From Acanthosoma haemorrhoidale (lineage: Eukaryota > Arthropoda > Insecta > Hemiptera > Acanthosomatidae), in assembly GCA_930367205.1 (NCBI GenBank), contig OV884011.1, forward strand, positions 89,389,474-89,453,473: DNA of 64,000 nucleotides, read 5' to 3'. Positions 24,420 to 41,905 of this stretch are shown here, piece by piece. The position numbers and the translations under genes were made by a program. Under the pieces are notes generated by a model that had not been told where the DNA came from, did no database searches, and saw only the letters and a program-made list of their open reading frames with translations. The number at the start of each line of letters is the position of its first letter. The first letter of the stretch is position 1.

Positions 24420-26749
24420 TATTAAGCTTTACTTTGAACGGGCTGCAGTTGGCTACTTCCTTCTAACGTATCGAAGATCGTTGTGGTTATTTATGGACAG
24501 GGCGGCTCTGGAATGAACCCTGTGTTACTCTCTGGGGTGGGGGGCGGGGAGCCTTCCGTAAATAGTCCAATTTTCACTTGACCAGTTGTATGGTATTATG
24601 AAAAGCCTATACCTACGATGACATTACTGAGAAGTTGGGAACCGACCATGAGTCAACTTCTTTGTTTACTTTTTCGTTTTATTCCATGCCTACTTTTGTT
24701 GGTAGCGTGAAATCGGTTTTAAACTCTAAATACTATGACATATGATATGGTTTGCTCCAATGTACGTACGTGTATATATACACAGTAGTATATACTGTCC
24801 CTGAATGGTACAAATAAAAGTCGCTTAAATTTCGTATAAAGGAAAAGATGAGATATGGGAGGTGTGGCTCCTAAAACAAATTAATGAGACTGTCAATTAT
24901 AAAAGTTTTGAATGTTCTTATCTATTTCTGCCCTACGGGGAATGACACAATCTTTCAGAGGCGTGTGGGCCTTTTATTGTTGTGATGCGTAACTTGTGCT
25001 ACTATGAAACATTTCCTAATCGCTAATAGTTTCATTTTTATTTTTTAATTGTTTCAATAAGTGTAGTCATTGTAAAACTATGAACTTTCCACGAGTTATC
25101 CTCCATCCAGTTTGTCTTATATTGGGTTCTTTTCCTGGCAAGGATTATGATGTGTATGTTGGATGTAGATGAATGTAACTACGATGAAATTACTACCATT
25201 TTTGGTATCCTGGTGTATATTTTATCTTTACTGCTGAGAAGGTAGGGAATCTTCAGGTTTGACTGGTTATGGATTTACCTGAAAACAGTTTAAAGAGAAC
25301 GTCCAGCTTTTATGGCATAGATGGAGCAGCTTAACATGAATATACAGTCTAAAACTGCGAATGCATTATCATTAAACAAGCGTTAGAACTCTTAAAGAGG
25401 TTCATAATATGACACTACCCTAAAAGGTGCAAAACTAACAAATGGGTCAGGTTAATATTTTTTAATACTCCTGTATTCATATCGTCAAAAATTACAAAAA
25501 ATATTTATTTAGGCATCTTAAAACTAATTATAAACTAATCGTTAATGAGCAATATACAACGAAAGCTTGATATATTGATTAGTGTAATCATGCTGATCCA
25601 AGTCATTCAAAAAACCTGTAAGTTGTTTGCTACTAGTTGATAGGATCCATCGTGTTTTACATTACTGCATAATGTTGCTGATATAGGGAACATTTTTAAT
25701 TACTGCCAATCATATTGACTCTTCTGATGGACAGGTGACTCGTGTCGGTCTGTACTAGGCAATAGATATTTTATTTTCCATAGCATGTTTCCTCCGAGAC
25801 TGTATTATTCTTGAGGGGCTTTTACAGGGGCGGTACCTTACTCAAATTTATATAAAAATATTATACTGTTATTACATTATTATCATGGAAATAACTAAAG
25901 GTCACTATGGGTTTTAATCTTACACTAAGACTGGTCATTGTGAAGATCTTCGCATTTAAACTTTGGAATGCCCTCCACAGTCGCAAGCATCATATGCTTA
26001 TGGACGGAATAGATATATAAACCATCTGAGGAGATATATGGAAGGAATGAAAGCTCGTATAGAATAAGTAAAGGGGGGGGGGGGCTGAGGAGCATTTAAA
26101 AGTTGGCCCGGCCTGGGGGAGGTTGCATTATTCAACAGCCCGAGGTAACAGTGCTTTATTGGCTTTTACAGTCTGACAGCAATGCGAGCGTGTAGCCCTT
26201 ACAGCTATTCCATGAAATATTCAAGGCTGGAATTAATAGCCAATATACTGTTCGACGCATCTCACGCCCGTCACAATTTTTTTCTATTACATTGTCCCCA
26301 TTCTTCGCGGGGCTGCAGTGCCTCTATTCGTCGCAGGTACATGTAATTTGGAATTCATAGGAATATCGTTTGATTAGAATATCAACCAAAAAACATAAAC
26401 TATTCAAAACCTTCTTTCTTCTTCCTACACTTAACCCGTATTTTTAGTTCATCCTTACTCGAACCCCTGCTCTTGAGTGCTATTATGACTAAAAAGCTTC
26501 CTTACTTTCACAACAAATTCAAATAAGTTATCAAATTTCGTAATAATAGATTCTGTCCTAAATAGATGGACCCCTTCTTCCCCTACCTACTCATTTCCTT
26601 TAACCTCCTTTTCTTATCTAATCCTAGGATGTCTCCTTCTATTAATATTCATAGCTCACTAACTCCCTAAACCTTAGTTACTAGCTTCTTATCAACCTAC
26701 CTTTAATCAAACAATTAATATTCTATTACTATTATTACCATCCTCCTCG
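24420..26749. other. Gene-free DNA, includes a G12 run
   Basis: No coding feature was recognised. A 12-nt G run lies at 26073-26084. C-rich sequence at 26400-26740 gave no convincing protein. Confidence 0.5.
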
Positions 26750-27093
26750 GACTCTGAAACGGCAGTGGCCTCGTGACCCGCTATAAGCGCGTGACAGTGG
26801 GAGTCCTGGCAATGGCCAGTTTCTCCAATCATGTCCTGAGCGTCTGTGGCTCTCGCGCTCTTGGTCAGCCTCCACTGGCTAGCATCCGGTGACGCGGCTG
26901 ACGGAGGAGCGTGGGGGACTTCCCAAGACTCCGCTTTCTCTTCGCATGTGGATTTGGGAGGTCTCTAGGCTGTCTGTAAATATTGTGTGAATGAGCGAGT
27001 GAATGATGAACTGTAAATATGGTATGAATGAGAGCATTTATCTTATTACTTATTGCCTTATAAAAGGCAGATTGTAATTATAGCACAATAAAG
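26750..27093 (+). mobile_element. LINE-C 3' region
   Basis: A GC-rich block (26750-26960) is followed by an AT-rich 3' UTR with TGTAAATATTGTGTGAATGA, then the LINE-C tail. In the tail, TGCCTT (27054-27059) pairs with AAGGCA (27064-27069) around loop ATAA, followed by GATTGTAATT and CACAATAAAGG. This is the longest of four copies of this tail in the window. No ORF could be assigned to the GC-rich part, which may be the last coding piece or the 3' UTR of the parent LINE. Confidence 0.6.
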
Positions 27094-27815
27094 GAGTATC
27101 TTATTACCAATTTCACACTTCTACAGAATACTCTGGGAATCCCCACCTACCTGAACGGCATTAGTCTATGTTTTGGCTCAGATTATTTACTGTTGATTAA
27201 TTTTCGAACAAGGCGTTTTGCAAAAGTGTTGCTTGCTGAACCCCTGCTGAATATTTTCTTCGAATGTGGCGGGATTCAAGCGGGTCCCCGAGGATTAAAC
27301 CCTTGTAGAAAATCCCACACCTTTCTATAATCTATAGATTTCCCTTAATTTTCCAACTATATCCTGGTATTTATGCTACTACTTTTAGCGAATTGGGAAC
27401 AAATACTCTATGCATAACACTGACCAACATGATTTTTGTACCAACGGGTGTTATTAATACCATACCACACGGTATGGTACATTACATTAGTACCAATAGG
27501 TGTAGTTAGTGCAGTTGTTTATCCTGTTTTCAAATATGTATTAGTAATTTCTCCAGCACACACAAATTTTTTGTATTATTTTTAAACGTTTATAGTCCAA
27601 TTGTACATTGTCAAGTAAAAGCTTCCTAAAGCATTGTAAATATGATAGGACCAAATGAGATTACTCAAAGGGTAGCATCGCATTTAATGTGCTGGTTCAG
27701 ACGTAGGTGTTTAGATGTGTACAAACTTGATCTAGTGTAGTACACATTCACAGAACGATGCCAGTTGTGATACAGCAGTTAACCAGTGAACGTGTCATTG
27801 TTTTCAATGTCTCTA
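27094..27815. other. Gene-free DNA with a palindrome flanked by direct repeats
   Basis: At 27458-27479, TACCATACC and GGTATGGTA pair around ACAC. The palindrome lies between two related direct repeats starting GTACCAACGGGTG (27438) and GTACCAATAGGTG (27490). No gene is seen. Confidence 0.5.
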
Positions 27816-28083
27816 CAATTGAAGGGTTTGCTGCAAAAAGCAGGCAGCTCCATCCCATAGCTGTTGGGAGTTAGAAACACTTTCTTGTGTAAAAAAAAAA
27901 CCTCTTTTATTTGGCACAAAAAGGATGCAGCTCTAATCGTAATATGTAAACACCATGATTGAAAGTAAGCAACAACAATATTTTTACATAACTTAAAATT
28001 TGAATTTTTTAAACGTTTTGTTTGGTTTCCCAACAAATGGAAAAATTGGAGCTACCTCCTTTTTGCAGCAAACCCTTCAATTG
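27816..28083. mobile_element. 268-bp foldback (MITE-like) element
   Basis: Two 36-nt arms (27816-27851 and 28048-28083) are reverse complements with two mismatches. The outer part reads CAATTGAAGGGTTTGCTGCA. The 196-bp interior has no coding motif. The arm length and element size fit a non-autonomous DNA transposon. I saw no clear target duplication. It lies 300 bp upstream of the relic gene at 28384, so the two could be parts of one element (speculation). Confidence 0.75.
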
Positions 28084-28383
28084 TGTATTACATATTTATA
28101 ACGTTAGTTAAAATACGCCATGAGTTAAGTATGTGATAAAGTGACCTTCAAGTCCCAAAGGCGAAATCTTACTTCGTTAGTATTACCATATTAGTATTAT
28201 GAACTTTATTTTGGGTGTACAGTCTGGGATCTAACATGCCTGGTCCCCACATATCTGTTGTTTATCGTGTTCTAGGCATTTTACTGCATGGGAAAATGGC
28301 GCACGCCACATAAGATTGGCTAACCCGGTGATTTGGAAGGAACTCTAAGAACACTGTTCTGTCGGTTTTTAATGCTTAGCAAA

Positions 28384-29665
28384 CACTAAAGGGATTACAT
28401 CAAAATCAAAACATTCAGTGGTGTACTTGCAATCTGCAATGAGACCACTTGCACACTGGGAAGAATTGCCCATACCAAAACCTCCAGAACATGTGAAATT
28501 AGTTGATGAGAGCTCATAGTCTGATGGAAGCAAGAAACAAAAGGGGACAGATCTGGTGATACAACTTTTGAACAAGGCATTTCATTTGAGTATCATTTAA
28601 TTCAAAAACGTCTGAAGAAAATCTAAACGATCACATATTTAAAGTAGAGCTTTAAAGTTCCCCAAATAATAGTCTAAAATGCTTGCTTCCCTACTAAAAG
28701 TATGGAATCTTCTTTAAACAATGCAAAGATATTTACTTATTGTAATCGTCAATCTGAATTTAAAGGCTTTTTTTCTGAAGAAAATGGCTTAGTGCTTTGT
28801 AATGGCATTAATTAACACTTAGTAACGATCATAGACTAACAGAATGGCGCTGATCACTGATTCCTTTAAAGCTGATTAAAAAGCTGTGTTTCAGCATAAG
28901 GACAAGACGTTTCCTTAAAGTGCTTGTGGCTCACTCTGCTAGTTTGAAAGAAACATATGCAAACATTAAATTTACATTGTAAAAGCTTTTAAATATACAG
29001 TGTATGACTTGATCTTGGTCTGCAGCTTGTTTATAGTACTGTTGTTTTGTACAGCAGGGACAAAACAAATGACCTAACGCGAATCGATCTTGCCTGAACA
29101 GAAAAATGTGAAAGATGGTCCATTATGTAACCCTAAAATCGAGTATATACTTCTGTTACAGATCAAACTAGGATTAATGAAGAATTTCTTCATGGCCAAC
29201 AGTGTACTTAAAACAGAAATCAGAAAATTAGTGATGCAAAAATTAAAGAAGGAATATTTTTTTCATAAATACGATCCTTAATGCATGATAGTATGTTTGA
29301 GGAACTATTGCACCAACGGGAAAAAGCAGCTCGGTTAGCATTCAAAATTATTAGTTTTTTGGGAAATCGAGGAGCGGGTAATTACTATGATATTGTCAAC
29401 GATCTTATAAAAGTTTGGGTTGCGATATGTCCTTACAACTACACTACCTGTACTCGCACCTAGATCTCTTCCCATAAAACCTTGGTAAGTGAGCGATGAA
29501 CCCGGGGAATACTTTCATCAGATGTCAGCTATGGAAAAGAGGGATCATGGCAAATGGAATCCTAATATGCTGGGCGATTCGTGTTGGGCCATCAAGAGAG
29601 ATGGCCTGACAGGCGAAATATAGCAGAAAATCGTCATTTCTTATCACATTTTTCTTACTGAGACA
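28384..29665 (+). pseudogene. Relic of a multicopy uncharacterised arthropod protein (family 1)
   Basis: Scattered over three frames and broken by many stops are segments in the order known from a large uncharacterised protein family that is repeated in many arthropod genomes. They are MRPLAHWEELPIPKPPE (about 28430); FKGFFSEENGLVLCN (about 28756); EWR, then a decayed FIDSS..LKAVLLH-type stretch (about 28843-28900), then VAHSASLKETYANIK (about 28930); EQKNVKDGPLCNP and IKLGLMKNFF (29096-29200); FEELLHQREKAARLAFK (about 29296); and YFHQMSAMEKRDHGKW with NMLGDSCWAIKRD near the end (about 29510-29600). The family's biochemical role is unknown to me. Its copy number suggests association with a mobile element. 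Recognition is from memory of the motif order and needs a profile search. The copy is clearly dead. Confidence 0.75.
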
Positions 29666-30089
29666 CATTTTTTTTTTGTTCCCCAGTGTTATTTGAGCCA
29701 ATGTTCTATTCTCTGATAACGAGTGGCATATTATTAAAAACCTGACTACGCAGTACTGATAGGTTGTTGAATGTATTATCGTGATGCGTTGATGATAGGG
29801 TGATTGGTTGTTCAACAAGTGCATCTTAGATTGATGTTTTTGAAGATTATAATGTCTTTGAAGAAACTCTCCCCCCGCTAAAAACAGATAGCCTGAAGTT
29901 ACATGCTGTATATGTTTCATTTCACTTCTGCATAAACGACGCAAGTGAGCTATTATGTTAATGACTTCATACTGCATAACCAGAAGGAATCCTTCTCTTT
30001 TACGGAACAAATCGCCATTCATCATCCAGGAAAGTGATGGGTGAGTATTCACTCTCACTTATTATTATTTTAATTTAATGTTATATACA
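29666..30089. other. Intergenic; antisense frame not a gene
   Basis: A 177-codon minus-strand frame (29525-30058) overlaps the antisense of the relic above and has no recognised motif. I treat it as fortuitous. Confidence 0.45.
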
Positions 30090-30138
30090 CAATTACCTAT
30101 TGCCCAATAAGGCAGGTTGTAATTTGATCACAATAAAG
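30090..30138 (+). mobile_element. LINE-C 3' tail
   Basis: TGCC (30101-30104) pairs with GGCA (30111-30114) around CAATAA, then GGTTGTAATTTGATCACAATAAAG. It is the third plus-strand copy of the LINE-C tail and is 5'-truncated to almost nothing. Confidence 0.6.
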
Positions 30139-32984
30139 ATTTGATATTTAATTTTATTCCTTCCCTGTTTTAACATATTTCCTGGAGCCGTTCACGCTCA
30201 TTTCCCCCCACTTAGGTTAATTCCTAATAGGATAATTCCAATACTCTCCTTCTAAATACGTTCTTGGTGCTTTGAAGTTATCTACATATGCCCATATATA
30301 GGTAGGTACATATGCTTAATATTATTCATGAACAAACAACTTTAGAGTAATTTTAATAATATATTTTGTTTTGGCAGATAATAATTTTAACGAATAATTT
30401 TGAATCAAAGTAAGATTCATCTTATATATAAATCTTTCACAAAGCCTATGAGGAGAGACGGATGTGAAAAGATATTTAAAAAGAGAAAGGAGAACCTGGG
30501 AATTGGAAAAAGAAAAGCTTCAGTGGAAACGGAGTGAGACCTTTGAATTAGATTGATTGTTCTACGAATTCCTAAGATGTGTACTTAAAATATCTCATGA
30601 CCAGGAGGTGGATTACGCAGCCAAATTAAGCTTTTTCGATACATGTTGAATTCGTTCAAAGGTGATGAATTAACTGACGAGCTTAAATCTTTTTTTAGAG
30701 AATTGTTCTTATTTCCTAGCTCTTACTGTTAGACGCACAAAGCAGAACCCTCACCTAAAATACTATGCTGGGGTCAAATGTTTCTGTCAAAATGATTCAT
30801 CCTTTGGAAAAATATTAGTCAGTTAGAAAAATGTCTTTTGTTCGATTTTTGGAGTATTTTGAAACTAAATTATGCTTTTATTATCCTTGCCCGCAAAAAA
30901 AATTTTTGTGTGCAATGTATTTATTCATTTTGAGAAAATAGTCTGTCAACTAAAAATAGATTGAAATTTGTACTATAGAAGGAAATCCTTTTGTAATATT
31001 TATCTTCCAATGCTATATTTATTATTTACTATGGCTATGGGCCCTATTGAGAAATTTTGTCTCCTTTGATGTCTCCCACTAAAAGTAAAAGTTCCAGTAT
31101 AAGTCTAAACATTACTCTTGATTAACTCCCATCCATTGCTTTGGATGTCTCATGTTAGCCTTTTCAACGCCTTTTAACGGCTTCCCCTTCCCCCAAATGG
31201 TTTTTATATCTCTAAGACGTTTTGTTGATGAGTGTTTGCTCTTTGCAAAACTAACGGTTTCCCCCCCCCCCAGAATTTCGCACATGTTGAATAACATTTC
31301 TGTCATTATAATACAAATTTGACCAACGAATAATTATTATTTTGATGTATTCTCGATTTACATTAAACATCGTTTAAGGGCTCTACTATCGATCGTGACC
31401 CTTCGGAAAATTCACTACATAAGCTGTTTCATAACCAATAATTATTTTTGGCTCGAGGCCTAAAATAAAACTTTTAAATGAGATATGCCTTTAATTTATA
31501 ATTATCTTAAAAAAAAATTTTCAATCCTTCTTTTTGGCTCACAACGCTGAGTAGTAAGCAATTAGTTCGACGACTTAATTGGCTGGATTTTAGCTATATG
31601 TGTCTATTGTCAGATTTCCTGGAGACGAAAATGGTTCTCTTAGGATGCATACCTGTGTACGCCTTTTCTTGAATTAAAATAAAGGTTTTTCACAGAATTT
31701 ATTTATTAATCTTATGATCCTTAGCAACTTGACTTGTCTTGCTAATAAGAAATTTCAATCATTCAGCTTGAAGCATCTTGCGTAAGAGTAGCTAATCCTA
31801 ACTTTTCTAATTCTTGGTGGCTTGGTCAACTCTTAAATGTAGATAAATATTAAAACTGAACTCGAAACAACTGCCAGGCACTAGCTGCGGATAAATGGTT
31901 TGGTCATACACAGAGATGTGGGGACCATATTTCCAGGCAACTAGCTACCAGAGCAACGCAACAACATGCTACGTAAACTTGAAGAGAAATTGTCGAAAGG
32001 GGATTCAATGAAACAAGTAAATACCAAAAACAAAGGGGTGCTTGGCACGTTCTGTACTAGGCGTAAAGTTAAAAATTTACGAGTTAAAAGTAACTTATTC
32101 TGGCGAATAACTGAAGCAAGTACATACTAATTTATTTAAAGTAATTTTCATAAAAGTGAATATTTAGGTGAACTGTTCATAGATATGGAGGAAACCAATT
32201 TTTCTGCTCTTACTTGTCACATTTGTGGTCGGTAGAGTGAGAGTTGATGGGACACTATACACCCCTCGGAGGATTGAGAATATTGAAGAAACTTTGGGGG
32301 GGGGGGGCTATATGTCGATATTGGTCGTATTAAGGGTCGTCTCAAGGAGTGCATATGTATTCATAGTCTCACGGTTGCGAGGCTGGGTCGGGTACAGAAA
32401 TTTGATCGAGTCCACAACTTCTCGCCGAAAACGTGGGTGTGACGAGAACTCCCAACTCTGAAAATGGCTGGTCACAGCTTCTACTCAGAGGATTAGTTGT
32501 TTTTTTTCATCGATGGATATAATAAGTTTTTTTTTTTTTCATTCTTATCAAGGCCACTTTTTCACTGTGTCACTGTCCCGAATAACTTGTGCAATAGTAG
32601 CCTGTTGTCCAGCTGTTCAATATATTCCATGGTTTATGTTAATTACATTTAAGATTCTAATACAGTCCTATCAGTAATTTGTTTTCCATATTGAATTCAC
32701 AACATTCTGATGCATAACTTCAACGGATAATTTAATGCAACTAAATATTAGATCTATTATGGAAGCTCAAACATAACTTACATACATTTGATGTAAACAT
32801 TCATGTGCATTCTTTAAACTTAAAACCATATTTTTTACACAACTAAGTCACACACTAAATTAACTTAATACAATGAAAACAAGGTGCTTTTCTATTTTCA
32901 TTCCATGATCACTCACAAGAACTCAGAATTTGTTTTTGGTTTGTAAGAGGTTATTAAATAAAAACAAATCATATTGTAAAGTTT
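30139..32984. other. Gene-free DNA with C11 and G12 runs
   Basis: Homopolymer runs lie at 31261-31271 (C) and 32296-32307 (G). Short open frames at 31112-31306 (-) and 32225-32461 (+) each run through one of these tracts and have no recognised domain. Confidence 0.5.
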
Positions 32985-35188
32985 ATAATACAAATTTATT
33001 CTTTTTTTTAATACATATTGGATTTAACAGGGGAAAGGAGGTATTATTTTTTTATTTTTTTTTATTTTAATAAAAACCGTATACAATGGTTGCCTGTATA
33101 CGCAAGGACCATAGAAGGGTCTGAGCTCATTTCTTACGAGGTAACAACATATTATAAAAAACATTTGGACCACTTCACCTCCTGCATGTTGTATTGGTTT
33201 GATTATGATACCTTAGTCCTTCTGTTATTCAAACATTGGTAACCGCCTCCAAGCGGCCCATCAAAGAGTTGAAATTTTACTCTTTAAAATCTGTTGATCT
33301 TTCTAATGTATGACGGAAGCATTGCAGCAGGCGAAATGGTAACAAGTCAGAGTACATATATATAGTTGAAGACATACAGAGATTTGGTAACAACAGACAT
33401 CCGGTAGAGTCTCCTGACCCTACCAGAACAACAAGAAAAAATAAAATAAAATACAAATTTACATCAAGATTTAAAATATATTTATTTATATATTTATAAT
33501 CAAGTATTTTTTTTTTTTTTACAAAGAGAGAAAAATGTAAAAAATATAAGCAATGCAGTAGTACATTAAGAACAAGAAAACATCATCTCCATTTTCCTGC
33601 TACCCAGGGGGGGGGGGGGGTAGGTTTAACTGGAAGGGGATTTGGGGGAATGGGCTTATTTAAAAATGTATTAATATACCAAACTTTTTTTGTTTTTTTT
33701 TTAAATATTTTTGTTATGTATTATCTTATTCGTTGGAAGATCTTTCACAATATGTCGTAATTTTCAAAAACATTTATTTTTTTTTCTTTCAATTTTTTGT
33801 CATTAATAATTAAGTTTTAATGTAAAACGCTTAAATTTAAACAGATTTTATCCTAGTATGTTTTATTTTTCCCTTATAAAACCTTTCTCCTATAATCAAT
33901 TTTTAATAACACTCAAAGCATCACATTTAACAAACTATTTATTTTAAATTTTGCTTATTTTACACACCTTCTCTCTCCGATTCTCATAATACTCGAATGG
34001 AAATATACAATTTTCTATCTTTCAATTAAAATATCTTATCTTACACACAAAAATGTTATCCATGCATTCCCAAATACAAGTTATGTACAAAATGTTTACA
34101 TGTACTAAAATAATTAATCAGTATTATATATATTATGTATATTTTTATATCATAATAAAATTTGTTCACACTCTTTAAACAGAAAATTAAAATGAAAAAT
34201 AAAAAATAAATTTACTAATAAAGTGTTTACAGAATAGAACAGGAATGCATTATACATAAAATATAAGGTTAAAACTTAATATATATTTTCATATAATATT
34301 AGCAATAAGCAAAAAACTAACAATAAAAAGCTCTATCAGTCGCTTGTGACCGCAACTGAAATCAACATACTAACGATCCAAATTTTTTTTCATAAACATT
34401 TGTCTGATGAATTAATAAGTTTAAAAAGAGGCCGTTGGAAGCGGCTAATCCCTCAAACGAGAGCTAATTAATACTTAAACAATTATTAACAAGCTAAACA
34501 ATTTACCTAATGGCATGGGTAAGGGTGAGGTGACAGGGTGTGAGGTAATTAGGGTATACCAAGGAAGAAAGGATGAGGGCCTAAGGGAAGGAAGGTAAAG
34601 AAAGGTCGGGGAAAATAAAGAAAGATGAAACTAATTAGAGTGATTTTGGTATCACAATCTATGAGAGTGGGCGAGCCACTGCTCGACCAGCCCGCCACCG
34701 TCCTTACATAATACTTTTCATTTATATATATTTATAACATTTTCTACCTCTTTACAAATTAATCCTATAACGATGTTAAAACTAGTGAAATCAAACATCT
34801 TTTGTTTACATTAGTTAAATGTTTTTTAAATACAAAAATATTGCCCTTCCACCACTTCGCTCGGCTCATTTACTTAATTTAAAGTAACAACAAAACTAAA
34901 GTAAAAATACAAATAAAATTGAAAAATCGAGCTCGACAATCGCAGCCCGTAAAAAGAATCGTGAATTCTTTATTTTCTTTAATTGGTTTAGTAAGTATAG
35001 TTTTTTTTCTCTTCTTTATATACTGTTACATTGTAAACTTACTTTTTTTTTTTTTATTTGTAAATTTTCTTTTATACAATGATCGTTTGTTCTTGAGACT
35101 AGGTGGTAAATTTTGGCAACGAAGAGTCTCACGGGAAAGACTAGGAGAGCTCGGGTGGCAGTGTACGGGGTTGGTTGAGCGGGCCGAA
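32985..35188 (-). other. Probable 3' UTR of the KLF gene
   Basis: This region runs directly downstream of the KLF stop codon on the minus strand. It is AT-rich, free of recognised transposons, and contains several AATAAA signals in minus sense (TTTATT at 32995-33000 and 33481-33486, among others). A long, A/U-rich 3' UTR is common for KLF genes. The end point is a guess, and no transcript evidence is available. It contains a G14 run at 33607-33620, which would be C14 in the transcript. Confidence 0.35.
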
Positions 35189-41499
<6,311 letters not shown>

Positions 41500-41905
41500 T
41501 TATGAAGACGCGAAAGTAGTCGAAGGCGGGACATCATGTGTTTCCATCCTATCGTAGTCTATAAAAGTTCAAAAAGTTATGTTTCCTTTCAGATGAACGC
41601 ATTTCTGTGACAAAAGCGCGCGCCGAAATAAAACTTCAAGTCCTATGGATAAAACTACTGAAAAATATTCGTTCTAATTAGATATTCACTTTAAGTAGCA
41701 AGTGTGGGATTGGAGAATGTTGCTCAGTGCACTTATGAACGGATATTTGAGAACTCCGATGAGAACTACTCGGTGTTTCCGTTTGCATTTACATATGTTC
41801 CATTGAAGTTGAGTGACGGGCAAAATTTTATTCGGCAAAAACCATGGCCATCATCGACACTGTGTTACCGACCAATTAAGCTTATTTTTAATTGTGGTGT
41901 ATAGT
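41500..41905 (+). pseudogene. Relic of a second uncharacterised repeat-borne protein (family 2)
   Basis: Two frames carry segments that I recognise as consecutive in a large uncharacterised protein family repeated in arthropod genomes. The first, from 41538, reads VFPSYRSL-stop-KFKKLCFLSDE followed by RISVTKARAEIKLQVL. After a frameshift, the 41704-41904 frame has FENSDENYSVFPFAFTYVPL and KPWPSSTLCYRPIKLIF, where intact relatives have a W.NPRPSS..CRPI.F motif. Downstream domains are absent, so this is an N-terminal fragment. Homology may extend upstream to about 41180, but the match is weak. The family's function is not known to me. Stops, a frameshift and truncation mark it as dead. Confidence 0.55.

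Noticed and set aside
26560..26740. C-rich stretch that could suggest a nuclear copy of a mitochondrial gene such as ATP6
   Set aside because: Translation with the invertebrate mitochondrial code still meets TAA stops and no conserved ATP6 motif is present.
29525..30058. 177-codon minus-strand open frame
   Set aside because: Half of it is antisense to the family-1 relic and the remainder has no recognised motif, so it is probably fortuitous.
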